Shown here one piece after another: positions 26,107 through 35,689 of a DNA stretch of 64,000 nt. The stretch covers positions 1 to 64,000 of the forward strand of contig CAIKZZ010000041.1 in NCBI GenBank assembly GCA_903832085.1, in the 5' to 3' direction. The notes under the pieces were generated by a model. That model worked only from the letters and a program-made list of their open reading frames with translations. It was not told the DNA's origin and did no database searches. The translations under genes and the position numbers were made by a program. Source of the stretch: an uncultured Pseudomonadota bacterium (GTDB lineage: Bacteria > Pseudomonadota > Gammaproteobacteria > Steroidobacterales > Steroidobacteraceae). Position 1 is the first letter of the stretch. Each line of letters begins with the position of its first letter.

Positions 26107-27048
26107 TTAAGCGTTTGCAACGTCGCCTGCTGGGGCGGGGAGACCCAGCTGCAAGCGCGATGTGTAATGACGCGGCACTTCAGTGATGGGGTCAATGAAA
26201 GCGATTTCGCGGGCCAGTAACTGTAATGGGGTGTCGTAGGATACCAAATCGCTTTTGAGTGGAATTTTGTGGATAGGGTAGAGCGTATCGTTAATGATTG
26301 GTATGCCTAGAGCCGCCATATGCACTCTCAGCTGATGCTTCTTCCCGCTTATCGGGCTTAGTCGGTAGCGCGCAAGTGTTTTGCATGGCAACACTTCCAA
26401 AAGATCGACCTGTGTATGCGCATTTGGAGGGCCAGGTTCACTTCCGAGCGCCTCTCGCATACGTATAAATGGCTCACCATTTACTAAGCGGCTGTGCCGA
26501 GTGATTGGGAAGTTAAGTTCGGGTCGAAATGGCGCTATTGCTTCATAGTGTTTAGTGACCTTTTGATGCGCGAATAGTTTTTGGTAGCGGCCACGTAATG
26601 CCGGTTGCACAGTAAAAAGTATCACTCCAGCCGTCTCTCGATCCAAGCGATGCATTGGGGCTAGCGTATTGATCCCTAGCTTGTTGATTAGGCGAACGAG
26701 CAAGGTTTCTTGCACATAGGGACCGCTCGGGATCACCGGCAAAAAGTGTGGCTTGTCGACAACGACAAGGTAATCGTCCTGGAAAAGCACTGTCTCTTCG
26801 AACGGGATGTGGGGTTCTAGGTCGACCGTGCGGTAGTAATAGAGTTTTATGTGGGGCGTATACGATCGTGATGGCAGTACCGGCTTACCTGCGTCATCCA
26901 CAATGTCGCCTCGCTGCATGCGAGCTTCAATCTCGTTACGGGGAATAGTTCTAAAGCGTTCCACTAAAAAGTCGAGAATCCGCTGCCACGGTCCCGTCGG
27001 CAATACCACGCAGCCGGGTCCGACGCCATTACGGGCCGGTAATGGCAT
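26107..27048 (-). CDS. RluA-family pseudouridine synthase
   Basis: A 313-residue enzyme. The catalytic Asp136 lies in the family motif HRLDRETAG. Conserved VVDKPHFLPV and SGKKHQLRVHMAALGIPI flank it. It isomerises uridine in rRNA or tRNA; the exact site cannot be assigned. ATG 27048 is preferred because it lies 14 bases after the stop of trhO, whereas the longer frame to 27108 would overlap it. Co-transcription with trhO points to a small RNA-modification operon. Confidence 0.88.
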   Translation of the reverse strand: MPLPARNGVGPGCVVLPTGPWQRILDFLVERFRTIPRNEIEARMQRGDIVDDAGKPVLPSRSYTPHIKLYYYRTVDLEPHIPFEETVLFQDDYLVVVDKPHFLPVIPSGPYVQETLLVRLINKLGINTLAPMHRLDRETAGVILFTVQPALRGRYQKLFAHQKVTKHYEAIAPFRPELNFPITRHSRLVNGEPFIRMREALGSEPGPPNAHTQVDLLEVLPCKTLARYRLSPISGKKHQLRVHMAALGIPIINDTLYPIHKIPLKSDLVSYDTPLQLLAREIAFIDPITEVPRHYTSRLQLGLPAPAGDVANA

Positions 27049-27062
27049 GGATTGAGGCGTGC

Positions 27063-27881
27063 TCAATCTTCCGCACCATGGAGTTGCCGTGCTCGGCGCA
27101 GGCGCCACTCTCCGTCGGGCTCCCCTTCATATACATCTTCAAGAGTCGTATTTGTTTCCTTTAACTTTGTGTCAATCGCAATCCGGTTATCAAACACAAA
27201 GCACTCACCCTCCCAGTCTTGTTCTGCATCCGGCATTTGCTTGAAGTAGTTAAGAATACCACCATCAAGCTGGTAGACAGGTACGTCGAACTCGCGCATC
27301 CAGGCACTTGTTTTTTCACACCGTATTCCGCCAGTGCAGTACATGGCGACGCTTTTCCCGTTGCGCTGCCATTCGTGCAGATGTTCCTTCACGTATTCTG
27401 GGAAATCACGGAAGTTCCTGACGCCGGGGTCGGCGGCATTACGAAAGCGACCGAGTCGAAACTCAAAGCTATTGCGGTTGTCGAGGAGTACGACATCTTC
27501 ACGCTTAATGAGCTCTCGCCAGTCAGCAGGGCTTACATTAATGCCTCCACCTGCGGTTGTATCGACGCCGTTTATTCCTAGAGGGACAATCTCGGCTTTC
27601 TGGCGTACTTTCATCTTACGAAACGGAGGAGTAACGCATGCGCTGCGTTTAAAAGGCATGCCCACAAAGGCAGGAATCGATACTAGTGCGGACTCGAAAC
27701 TGTCGAGTGCAGCCTCGCTGCCGGCGACCATTCCGTTGATCCCTTCGTCAGCTACGAGAATGCTTCCTTGCAGGTCTTCTGTTAAGGTCCTTAGCAGTTC
27801 CACCATGGCGCTTACATTGTCCAGGGCCGTAAACTTATAAAACGCGCTGTGCACGAGGATGGGCTGGGTTTGGTTGCTCAA
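27063..27881 (-). CDS. trhO: tRNA uridine-34 hydroxylase (rhodanese-like)
   Basis: A 272-residue YceA/TrhO protein that makes 5-hydroxyuridine at tRNA position 34 with oxygen. The N-terminal acylphosphatase-like domain carries LVADEGINGMVAG. The rhodanese domain has LLDNRNSFEFRLG and the active-site Cys182 in MYCTGGIRCEK. FRDFPEYV between them is typical. The length is shorter than in E. coli (350), as in many bacteria. It is first gene of the pair with the pseudouridine synthase. Confidence 0.9.
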   Translation of the reverse strand: MSNQTQPILVHSAFYKFTALDNVSAMVELLRTLTEDLQGSILVADEGINGMVAGSEAALDSFESALVSIPAFVGMPFKRSACVTPPFRKMKVRQKAEIVPLGINGVDTTAGGGINVSPADWRELIKREDVVLLDNRNSFEFRLGRFRNAADPGVRNFRDFPEYVKEHLHEWQRNGKSVAMYCTGGIRCEKTSAWMREFDVPVYQLDGGILNYFKQMPDAEQDWEGECFVFDNRIAIDTKLKETNTTLEDVYEGEPDGEWRLRRARQLHGAED

Positions 27882-27962
27882 AGTAGGGGCCGCATTAACT
27901 CACTTAATAGGTGACGTAGTTTCGCACGGTGCGTTTATTGTGGCCAGTCAGCGCCTCGTAGC

Positions 27963-27998
27963 GCATGCCGAAAGAGCGTCAGCCAAGGGCTGGCATGC
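27963..27998. repeat. Nested inverted repeat
   Basis: GCATGC (27963-27968) pairs with GCATGC (27993-27998), and CAGCC/GGCTG pair inside around AAG. It lies in the gap between the end of a TonB receptor gene and trhO, and could be a weak transcript-end structure. Confidence 0.3.
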
Positions 27999-28119
27999 TA
28001 GCGATTACAGATGGCGTTCGCATCGTTTGACGCGCATTACAGGTCTGAACCCCGCCAAGATAGCCTCGTAGCGGTAATCGCTAAGCAATGATTATCACGC
28101 CGCGCAGCGCACTACTCTA

Positions 28120-30729
28120 TCAGAACCGATACCCAGCCTTGATGTAGTAGTAACCACCATTGAAGCCAAATGGTGAAAATAGCGTGTACTGGCTAGTACC
28201 TGCGTTATCGCCGTAGTAGGAGCTGTTTAGGTGGGCCAATTGAGTGGCATTGAGGTGCGGCGGAAAGGTGTTGAACAGGTTTAGTGCGCCAAAGCTAAGG
28301 GCTAACTGGCTGGTCATCTTGTAGGTAACGTCGAGATTCGTGATCGGTGTGAAATGGATGACGTTCTTAAAATACTGGAAACCACCTGCGCAGATAAATA
28401 GCCCGCCGGTTGGCGTGCAGGCTGGAAAGGGGCCGCCTTGGCCGTTGTCGCCATTGTCACTTTCCCAATCCCACGAAGGGCCATAAAGCTTCTCGACAAG
28501 ATTGATAGAAAGATTGCCGCGTGTGAAAAGTGCGCCGAGATTGACCACATAGCGTGGATTGGCTGTCGTTAGATTTGAGTATGCATTTGCGTCATATAAC
28601 TGATTGAGTGGCGGATTGCCCCCAGCAATACCTGGCGGAGTAACTGCGTACTTGGTGACTGATGTTTCACTGTAATTAGCGCCAATAGACCAGTTTATTT
28701 TTCCAAACTCATAGGTGACGGGAAGGTCGAAAACCAAATCTAAGCCACGTGTACGCGTGTCAACGCCGTTGGAGAACACGCTGACACCGGTAGTGCCATT
28801 GGCGACGACATCTGGGTCTACTGAACCACCGCTCGCGTACAGCGCGGTATTGATTAGACTCGAATAGATGCTTCCGTTATGCGAGCCAATCAGCGAGCCA
28901 CTTCCAACGATGCGATCCGTGATGAGTATCTGGTAAGCATCCAAGGTTACGCTCACGTGTGAGGCGGGACGCCAGACTGCGCCGATACTTAAGTTAGTTG
29001 AATGCTCGGGTTTCAGGCCATCACCGAGGCCGAGCGATCGACCGCCTGCGGAGTCTGGCGCTAATTGTGCGTAGGTGGCTCTTGGGCCCGAATAGGTGGA
29101 TGTGTAGTGCTCTTCCGCAAGGGTCGGCGCACGAAAACCATTGTTCAGCGTACCTCTGAGTGCAAGTGCTGCAGAGAGTTCATAACGACCCGTCAGCTTT
29201 GCAACAAAAGTGTTGCCGAAGTCGCTGTAGCGTTCAAAGCGAGCCGCTGCGTCAAGACGCATGTGGGTGCTCGGCGTCGCAGCGAAGTCGGCGTAGATTG
29301 CGCGATTTGTGCGGGAATGAGCGCCTGCATCGCTAGGCGTAAAGCCGGGATAGCTTGCGGCCCCTCCATTTAAATAGGACAACGGGGTACCAGCATCAAT
29401 AACATAAGTGTCACGACGGTATTCGCCACCAAACGCCATATTTACAAGTCCTGCGAATCCCATATTTACGTCGCGGTTCAAGTCAATGCTGGTGGTCCAC
29501 TGGCTGGCTTTCAGCAACCCGTCGTAGAAATCAGTTGGGCTAGGCTTATTTTCGATGGAAGCGTAACCCGTGTTGTAAGAGTGTAGCGTGTAAACGGCGA
29601 ACTTATCAGCACCGAAACCTGTGGACAGGTCATAGTTCCAGTTCGAAAAGTGACCACGAAATCCTATATTTGCTTGGTAGTCATCTTCGTCGGCTGCCTC
29701 TTGTGGACTGAAGCCGAAGGGGTATGGGTAGACAGTGATATTTGGTTGCGCGGGATCTATGTAGTGGGCTTTCTCTGGCAGTCGATAGTTTTCAAACGAG
29801 GCAGCTTCTTTATGACCGTAACTTGCAAAGAAATAAAGTTCGTTACCGTTCTGTAAATCCATGCCGGCATTCAACAGCATCGTTTTTTGTTTGATCTGAC
29901 CGTCCCCTGATATTCGGTTGATATAGGGATAGCCAGGAACGCTTAGCATATTTGAATTCGGGTAGCTCGATAAATTGGCGGGGTTAATTAAGCGTTCGTC
30001 AATCGCGCCAACAAAACTGCGGCCATGAAATTTATAATCCGCCGTTATATTGAGATACGTGCTTTGAGTGGGCGCAAAGCCGATGTTGCCACTCGCATTG
30101 TTAGATTTTCCACCGCCCGTGCCATATTCACCGTACGCGGTATTTAATGAGCCACCCGAGGGGTTTGCTTTAAGTAGAATATTGATCACGCCAGCAATAG
30201 CGTCAGTGCCGTATTGTGCAGCAGCGCCATCGGTGAGTACCTCAATGTGATCGATGGCATCAAGCGGGATGAAGTTCAGATCGACATTCGCACCACCCTG
30301 AAAGGGCGAGCCACTCACCACTGAAAAGTTCGCAGTGGTGTGGCGTCTCTTGCCGTTGATGAGTATCAGTACGTGATTAGGGCTGACACCGCGCAGTCGC
30401 GCCTGTAGCGTTTGGCCTGACATGTCATACCCAAACGTCTGTAACGTGAGCGACGGGACCAGTTGCGATATCGTTGACATCAGATCCGGACTACCTGATG
30501 CGGCTCGTAAGGCCTCTGCAGTGAGTACTTGAATGGGTGCGGGGCTGTCCAGTACAGCCATACCCGTTTGGCGGGTGCCAGTCACGATCACGCTGTCCAA
30601 AAGGTTTGAACTTGCACCCGTGCTGTCAGCAAATGCGTGGTTATTCAGCGCAGATCCAGCTGTCAGGCTGAGGGCAGCGATTAGCCGGACGTAATGCTCG
30701 GACTGAGTGCGGTGTAGGTTACTTGTCAT
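28120..30729 (-). CDS. TonB-dependent outer-membrane receptor
   Basis: An 869-residue receptor: signal peptide, TonB-box region LDSVIVTGTRQTG, a plug with LRGVSPNHVLILINGKRRH and VLTDGAAAQYGTDAIAGVI, and a 22-strand-type barrel ending in the classic KAGYRF with terminal Phe. The plug is closest in style to receptors for carbohydrates or peptides, but the ligand is not evident. It is transcribed away from the HisD-like dehydrogenase gene across a 293-base region with a 9-bp inverted repeat, which may co-regulate both. Confidence 0.92.
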   Translation of the reverse strand: MTSNLHRTQSEHYVRLIAALSLTAGSALNNHAFADSTGASSNLLDSVIVTGTRQTGMAVLDSPAPIQVLTAEALRAASGSPDLMSTISQLVPSLTLQTFGYDMSGQTLQARLRGVSPNHVLILINGKRRHTTANFSVVSGSPFQGGANVDLNFIPLDAIDHIEVLTDGAAAQYGTDAIAGVINILLKANPSGGSLNTAYGEYGTGGGKSNNASGNIGFAPTQSTYLNITADYKFHGRSFVGAIDERLINPANLSSYPNSNMLSVPGYPYINRISGDGQIKQKTMLLNAGMDLQNGNELYFFASYGHKEAASFENYRLPEKAHYIDPAQPNITVYPYPFGFSPQEAADEDDYQANIGFRGHFSNWNYDLSTGFGADKFAVYTLHSYNTGYASIENKPSPTDFYDGLLKASQWTTSIDLNRDVNMGFAGLVNMAFGGEYRRDTYVIDAGTPLSYLNGGAASYPGFTPSDAGAHSRTNRAIYADFAATPSTHMRLDAAARFERYSDFGNTFVAKLTGRYELSAALALRGTLNNGFRAPTLAEEHYTSTYSGPRATYAQLAPDSAGGRSLGLGDGLKPEHSTNLSIGAVWRPASHVSVTLDAYQILITDRIVGSGSLIGSHNGSIYSSLINTALYASGGSVDPDVVANGTTGVSVFSNGVDTRTRGLDLVFDLPVTYEFGKINWSIGANYSETSVTKYAVTPPGIAGGNPPLNQLYDANAYSNLTTANPRYVVNLGALFTRGNLSINLVEKLYGPSWDWESDNGDNGQGGPFPACTPTGGLFICAGGFQYFKNVIHFTPITNLDVTYKMTSQLALSFGALNLFNTFPPHLNATQLAHLNSSYYGDNAGTSQYTLFSPFGFNGGYYYIKAGYRF

Positions 30730-30856
30730 GCGGGAGCGGCTTCATTGAACGAGTGAGTGACGTGCGCGGTTGCGTGTGCCCTCGTGTATGGAGTGGGCGA
30801 AACGCGAGAGGGTAGACGCATAAGTCCAAACCTAGGGCCGGTTCTAGGAGTTTTGC

Positions 30857-30887
30857 AGTCATTAAATTAACACAAATATTAATGACT
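30857..30887. promoter_or_regulatory. 9-bp inverted repeat in a divergent promoter region (candidate operator)
   Basis: AGTCATTAA (30857-30865) and TTAATGACT (30879-30887) are perfect mirror copies 13 bases apart, between the TonB receptor (start 30729, minus) and the HisD-like gene (start 31023, plus). Such spaced dyads are typical for dimeric repressors or activators. No regulator gene is next to it. Confidence 0.5.
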
Positions 30888-31022
30888 TACGAGTGGACTG
30901 CCGGTCTATTGGCCATGTATGCATTTTGGGTAATGCCTAGTCTCATTGGGTGCGCCATCAGGCGCCACATAACCTAGACTAGTGCCCTTGAGTATCTTTA
31001 AAAGACGCGGGGGAGAGTGACA

Positions 31023-32339
31023 ATGGCAGTATGGCTCAAGCAAGGCTCGAGTGCGCAGGTCAAAGCAGACCAAGACCGCCAAGTGCGCGAAACAGTCGAG
31101 AGCATTCTCGCAGAGGTCGCCGCGCGTGGTGATGCGGCCATCCGCGAGTTCTCGGTGCGTTTCGATAATTGGGATCGAGAGAGTTACCGACTGAGCGTCG
31201 CTGAGATCCAAGGCTGCATGGACCAATTGTCCGGACAAGATTTAAAGGACATCGAGTTCGCGCAAACGCAGGTTCGTAACTTTGCCAAAATTCAGCGCGA
31301 GTCGTTGCGCGATGTAGAGGTCGAGACATTGCCTGGCGTGGTGCTCGGGCACCGGCACATTCCAGTGCAGGCAGCTGGCTGCTATGTGCCTGGTGGTAAG
31401 TATCCCTTGCTTGCGTCTGCACATATGTCAGTCATTACCGCCAAGGTGGCGGGTGTACCGCGCGTGGTGACGTGTGCGCCGCCGTATCAGGGTAAGCCTG
31501 CGCCAGCGATCGTTGCGGCACAGGCGTTGGCAGGTGCGGATGAGATTTGGTGTCTCGGTGGCGTGCAGGCTGTTGCTGCAATGGCTTTAGGCACGCTTTC
31601 CATGACGCCGGTAGACATGCTTGTAGGGCCTGGAAACGCGTATGTCGCAGAGGCTAAGCGTCAGCTGTACGGACGTGTTGGTATTGATCTGTTCGCAGGC
31701 CCTACGGAAACTTTGGTGATTGCCGATGACGCAGGCGCGGACGCTGAGCTTTGTGCGACCGATTTGCTCGGTCAGGCTGAGCATGGTCCGGATAGTCCGG
31801 CGATTTTACTCACGACATCTAGGGCGCTTGCAGAGCGCACCATCGCCGAGGTGGAGCGCTTACTGCAGATTCTACCGACTGCTGCCATCGCGCGCCGAGC
31901 GTGGGAGTCCTTTGGTGAAGTGATCCTAGCCGACAGCGAAGCTGAAATGGTGACGATTGCCGACCGTATCGCCTCTGAGCATGTGCAGGTCATGACACGC
32001 GACCCGGATTATTTTTTGAAAAACATGGTCAACTATGGCGCGCTATTTTTAGGAGCGCGCACTAACGTGTCGTATGGGGATAAGGTGATCGGCACGAACC
32101 ATACCCTCCCAACGCGCAAGGCAGCGCGCTACACCGGTGGCCTGTGGGTGGGTAAGTTCTTAAAGACATGTACTTACCAGCGCGTGCTGACGGACGAGGC
32201 GAGCACTCTGATTGGCGAATACTGCAGCCGCTTGTGCGCGCTCGAGGGTTTTGCCGGACACGGCGAGCAGGCCAATATCCGTGTGCGTCGCTATGGTGGC
32301 CGTATCGTTCCCTATGGCGGTAAGGCGGAGGCTCGCTGA
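31023..32339 (+). CDS. HisD-family zinc NAD+-dependent dehydrogenase (HpsN-like)
   Basis: A 438-residue member of the histidinol dehydrogenase family. The zinc ligands are kept: Gln251 and His254 (GQAEHGPD), Asp353 and His413; the catalytic pair Glu319-His320 lies in ASEHVQV. The segment around 349-386 ([16 protein letters not shown], then [12 protein letters not shown]) is of the type found in paralogues such as sulfopropanediol 3-dehydrogenase HpsN rather than in biosynthetic HisD. No his genes are adjacent and an SDR follows directly, so I infer oxidation of a polyol-like substrate to a carboxylate. ATG 31023 is favoured by the GGGGGAGAG ribosome site. Confidence 0.82.
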   Translation: MAVWLKQGSSAQVKADQDRQVRETVESILAEVAARGDAAIREFSVRFDNWDRESYRLSVAEIQGCMDQLSGQDLKDIEFAQTQVRNFAKIQRESLRDVEVETLPGVVLGHRHIPVQAAGCYVPGGKYPLLASAHMSVITAKVAGVPRVVTCAPPYQGKPAPAIVAAQALAGADEIWCLGGVQAVAAMALGTLSMTPVDMLVGPGNAYVAEAKRQLYGRVGIDLFAGPTETLVIADDAGADAELCATDLLGQAEHGPDSPAILLTTSRALAERTIAEVERLLQILPTAAIARRAWESFGEVILADSEAEMVTIADRIASEHVQVMTRDPDYFLKNMVNYGALFLGARTNVSYGDKVIGTNHTLPTRKAARYTGGLWVGKFLKTCTYQRVLTDEASTLIGEYCSRLCALEGFAGHGEQANIRVRRYGGRIVPYGGKAEAR

Positions 32340-33103
32340 TGCACGTGCCTGTTACGCCATCCTTTCGACTCGACGGTCGACGTGCTGTGATTACCGGTGC
32401 GGGGCGCGGCATTGGGCTCGCCGCGGCTGCGGCGCTTGCGGGAGCTGGGGCTCACGTGACGCTGATTGCACGTTCACAACAGGAGATCACAGAGGCTGCT
32501 GATGCCCTGCGCCACACCGGTGCGCATGCCGATGCGCACTGTCTGGATGTCACTGACCTTGCGGCAGTGGCTAGTTTTTTTGAGTCTCGGCCCGCGTTTG
32601 ATGTACTCGTCAATAACGCAGGAACCAATCGACCAAAATCGGTGCTTGAGGTGACGGTGGCTGATTACGATGCCGTCCTTAATCTGAATCTACGCAGCGC
32701 GTTTTTTGTGGCCCAAGCAATGGCGCGACGGATGGTTGCGGAAGGTGCGCACGGCTCTTTGATCCACATTGGTTCACAAATGGGGCATGTGGCAGCTGCT
32801 GGTCGTACGTTGTATTGCGCATCGAAGTGGGGTCTTGAGGGATTCAGCAAAGCACTTGCACTTGATCTTGCGTCACACGGGATTCGTTCAAACACCATCG
32901 CGCCAACATTTATTGAGACGCCGCTGACGCAGCCTTTTCTTGCAGAGCCAGCTTTTCGTGCATGGGTGCTCGAGAAAATAAAACTCGGGCGTATTGGTCA
33001 AGTGGAAGATTTGATGGGTGGTGTGGTTTTTTTAGCTTCTGACGCCTCTGCGCTGATGACGGGGACAAGCCTTTTGATCGACGGTGGCTGGACTGCCGAT
33101 TAA
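32339..33103 (+). CDS. Short-chain dehydrogenase/reductase
   Basis: A 254-residue classical SDR: GAGRGIG at residues 21-27, DVTDLAAV, LVNNAG, catalytic YCASK and the closing IDGGW. Its ATG shares one base with the stop of the HisD-like gene (TGATG), so the two are translated together. The pair could oxidise or epimerise the two ends of one polyol, as HpsN with HpsO/HpsP do for dihydroxypropanesulfonate; that specific assignment is only a hypothesis. Confidence 0.85.
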   Translation: MHVPVTPSFRLDGRRAVITGAGRGIGLAAAAALAGAGAHVTLIARSQQEITEAADALRHTGAHADAHCLDVTDLAAVASFFESRPAFDVLVNNAGTNRPKSVLEVTVADYDAVLNLNLRSAFFVAQAMARRMVAEGAHGSLIHIGSQMGHVAAAGRTLYCASKWGLEGFSKALALDLASHGIRSNTIAPTFIETPLTQPFLAEPAFRAWVLEKIKLGRIGQVEDLMGGVVFLASDASALMTGTSLLIDGGWTAD

Positions 33104-33140
33104 AGTACCGCACCATGTTTTGAGGCCATCGCTTTGTCAG

Positions 33141-35315
33141 TTAGTCAGCAAGTTCGAAAACATACAACATGTTTCCGCCGTTTGGTTGATAGATTGCAGG
33201 ACTCTGCTGAGAGGTCATCAGTTTGAATACGCCCATGCCCGCTGGCACAGCAATGTATTGCTTATGATGTGCTTCGAAACTCGTTACGTAACCATGTGCT
33301 GATGAGCCTAATCGTGTCTGCCACAGCACTTTGCCGGTAGCGATGTCGAAGGCTTTAAAGTACCGGTCGAGGTCACCCACGAACGCTAAGCCACCAGCTG
33401 TCGAAAGCACCGACGTCATAAACATTGCGGGCTGTAGGTACGTCCAGCGTAGTTTTAGATTATCTGGATCGTATGCACTGAGTCGACCGAGGTTGTCATT
33501 GACGCCTGGCATATGAAATATGCGCATGTCACCACCATAGCCTCCGCCACCAAGCGATGGATCTACTGCTCGGCCAGTCATTTCTGCACACAACTGATGT
33601 AGTGGAATGATGAGTGTTTCAGATGCGGGGTGATAGGACGCTGCTTGCCAGTTGTGGCCACCCCAGATGCTTGGGCACACCGAAACCGTATCACCGATTT
33701 TGGCGTCTAGAATATCTTGTCGGTATTTTAGCTTTCCGGTGGAGTGATTCAGTGGTTCAAATAGGTTCTGATGCAGCGTCTCAGTAAAGTCGACGAACGC
33801 GCCACTTGCGCGATCAAGTTTCCACAGAATGCCATCCTTGCCGACGGTGTACAGGTAGTGACGGCCCTTGACGTCAATCAGGATGCGCTCAAAGCCTGTT
33901 TCCATATCGAGCGTTTCGCCGGCCATGTGCTGGAAGTACCAGACCAGCTTGCCTGTGTGTGGGTCCAAGGCGAGGGTTGAGTCTGTATACAGCGCGGCAT
34001 CGAGCGGGGTCATTCCTCGGCTTGCCGCTACCCACGGCTTTGCTTGTGCGGTGCCTGCGAAGTACAGCTTACGGATTGGATCGTATGTGCCAGGGATCCA
34101 GTTGTCGCCTCCCGCGCGGCGCTCCGGCGGGACGCCGCCCCAACTTGCGTCGTTCGGGTCATCAGGCTGCGCAATGGTCATGGTGCGCCATAGCTCCCGG
34201 CCTGTTACTGGATCGTGACCGGTAATGAAGCAGCCGTCTTTTTTGTAACGTTCGCAGCCGTTCATACCTGAGATGATCACCCCATCGGCAACCACGGGCC
34301 CACCCGTGTGTGTATAGGCTGCGTGGTAATCGGCTTCTACAGTGCGCCATAAGAGCTTGCCGGTGCGCGCATCAAGTGCGATGAGCGCGGCATCGTACGT
34401 GTTCATGAAGACTTTGTTTTGGTAGAGCGCGATGGTTCGCATCGGGCCACCCAAGGTCTTGGCATCGGCGGGGTATGGGTAAGCGTATTCCCAGATTAGA
34501 TCACCCGTTGCCGCATCAATCGCTTGAATAACGTTATCTGGGTGTGTCAGGTACATGATGCCTTCATGTACGAGCGGTGTACCCTGATTGCTCCCATCGC
34601 GCATCGTCATTGCCCAGGCGAGCCGCAAATGATGCACATTGTTTTTGTTGATCTGTGACAGAGGGCTGTAACCCCAACCATCTTGCGTACCGCGCCAGTT
34701 AATCCAATCGCCCGGCGGTGGGCTTGCGAGCATCGCGTCGGTCACGGATGTTGTGATAGGAGCTTCGCGGTTCACAAAACCTGTTGTTACTTGCATGGCA
34801 GCGGCAACATCGGTCGTATTGTTCATTGATGGCGTAACAGGGGTCCCATTGGGCGCGCTAGTTGTGGACGTTACTTGATCATTCGGCGTCTGACTTTGGA
34901 CTGCGGCATCAATCAAAATGACTGAGTCGCTGACTAGCGCGACATTGCCAGCTGCTGCGCCATTCGTTTTGAGGATGTGAGCAGCGAGATCGGCGTAGGT
35001 ATCCGCTGTACGAGGGCTAGGCAGCGTACTGGCCATATTGGTTTTAATAAACGCCGTGAGATCAGCAACCGAGCGCGTGCCCCAGTGAGATAAAAACTGA
35101 GGTCCAGTCAGTGCGGCGCCGTGTGCCGAGCCACGTAATGACATGTGGTGACAGTCTGCGCAGGCGCTATTAAAGAGTTGTTTGCCCTTGGTCGCTTGAG
35201 TCTCTAGATAGACGCCAGTCTCTGGTGTGGCTGCCGTTGATCCAGTGAAGGTCATGAAACTCAGCGCAAGGCACAGTGGTAGCAAGCGTTTCATGACAGG
35301 TCTTCTCATAGTCAC
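33141..35315 (-). CDS. PQQ-dependent dehydrogenase with N-terminal cytochrome c domain
   Basis: A 724-residue periplasmic quinohaemoprotein. A signal peptide is followed by one haem c site, CADCH, at 52-56 with a Met-containing helix after it; a Thr/Ser/Pro-rich linker runs from about 140 to 195; an eight-bladed PQQ propeller follows ([48 protein letters not shown]). In classical quinohaemoprotein alcohol dehydrogenases the haem domain is C-terminal; here it is N-terminal. The catalytic Asp region reads PLDAALY, without the extra Asp at +2 that marks lanthanide enzymes. A pair of cysteines ([10 protein letters not shown]) replaces the usual vicinal disulfide. It oxidises an alcohol or aldehyde and passes electrons to its own haem. 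Confidence 0.87.
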   Translation of the reverse strand: MTMRRPVMKRLLPLCLALSFMTFTGSTAATPETGVYLETQATKGKQLFNSACADCHHMSLRGSAHGAALTGPQFLSHWGTRSVADLTAFIKTNMASTLPSPRTADTYADLAAHILKTNGAAAGNVALVSDSVILIDAAVQSQTPNDQVTSTTSAPNGTPVTPSMNNTTDVAAAMQVTTGFVNREAPITTSVTDAMLASPPPGDWINWRGTQDGWGYSPLSQINKNNVHHLRLAWAMTMRDGSNQGTPLVHEGIMYLTHPDNVIQAIDAATGDLIWEYAYPYPADAKTLGGPMRTIALYQNKVFMNTYDAALIALDARTGKLLWRTVEADYHAAYTHTGGPVVADGVIISGMNGCERYKKDGCFITGHDPVTGRELWRTMTIAQPDDPNDASWGGVPPERRAGGDNWIPGTYDPIRKLYFAGTAQAKPWVAASRGMTPLDAALYTDSTLALDPHTGKLVWYFQHMAGETLDMETGFERILIDVKGRHYLYTVGKDGILWKLDRASGAFVDFTETLHQNLFEPLNHSTGKLKYRQDILDAKIGDTVSVCPSIWGGHNWQAASYHPASETLIIPLHQLCAEMTGRAVDPSLGGGGYGGDMRIFHMPGVNDNLGRLSAYDPDNLKLRWTYLQPAMFMTSVLSTAGGLAFVGDLDRYFKAFDIATGKVLWQTRLGSSAHGYVTSFEAHHKQYIAVPAGMGVFKLMTSQQSPAIYQPNGGNMLYVFELAD

Positions 35316-35689
35316 TGCAGATAGGCCAATATTACGCCGAATCGATTGATTGCCGGTTGCCTAGCGGACAGTTTTGCGTGGCCCAAGCTCTGGTGGGGCT
35401 CCGTTGAGTCATCGCGGGTCGCGGCTATGGGAGTCGTCGGCGCTCGCTTTTAGGTCGGCGCCTAGTTTATTGCCGAAGCCATATTAAGCATAACAATAAC
35501 AATTGGATAGCTTTGTTTTATAGTGGTCCCCCTGCAGGACTGTTTGACACTGTAAAAGCTCCCTAGTCCCCCTAGAGGGCAGGCGGCCGCCGTTTGCGAC
35601 TAATCTGTGAGACAGTCATGACTTGTAGAGCCGACCTTGGTCTGTAGTTGGGATACGCGTATCGGAGATGATAAACGGGGGCATGAGTG
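35316..35689. other. Divergent intergenic region with paired dyad sites
   Basis: It separates the PQQ dehydrogenase (minus) from the MHS-type transporter (plus). There is no gene. It includes an AT-rich core (about 35480-35525) and two near-identical 15-base elements described separately. Confidence 0.5.
35526..35580. promoter_or_regulatory. Two 15-bp dyad elements exactly 40 bp apart (candidate regulator sites)
   Basis: GTCCCCCTGCAGGAC (35526-35540) and GTCCCCCTAGAGGGC (35566-35580) agree at 12 of 15 positions, and each is a partial palindrome of form CCTNNAGG. Their starts are 40 bases apart, about four helical turns, so a bound regulator could contact itself on one face of the DNA. They lie 110 bases before the transporter start and 211 bases before the dehydrogenase start. 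Confidence 0.5.

Noticed and set aside
33141-35315. Lanthanide-dependent (XoxF/ExaF-type) dehydrogenase
   Set aside because: The residue two positions after the putative catalytic Asp is Ala (PLDAA) rather than the Asp expected for lanthanide binding; alignment by eye, so not absolute.
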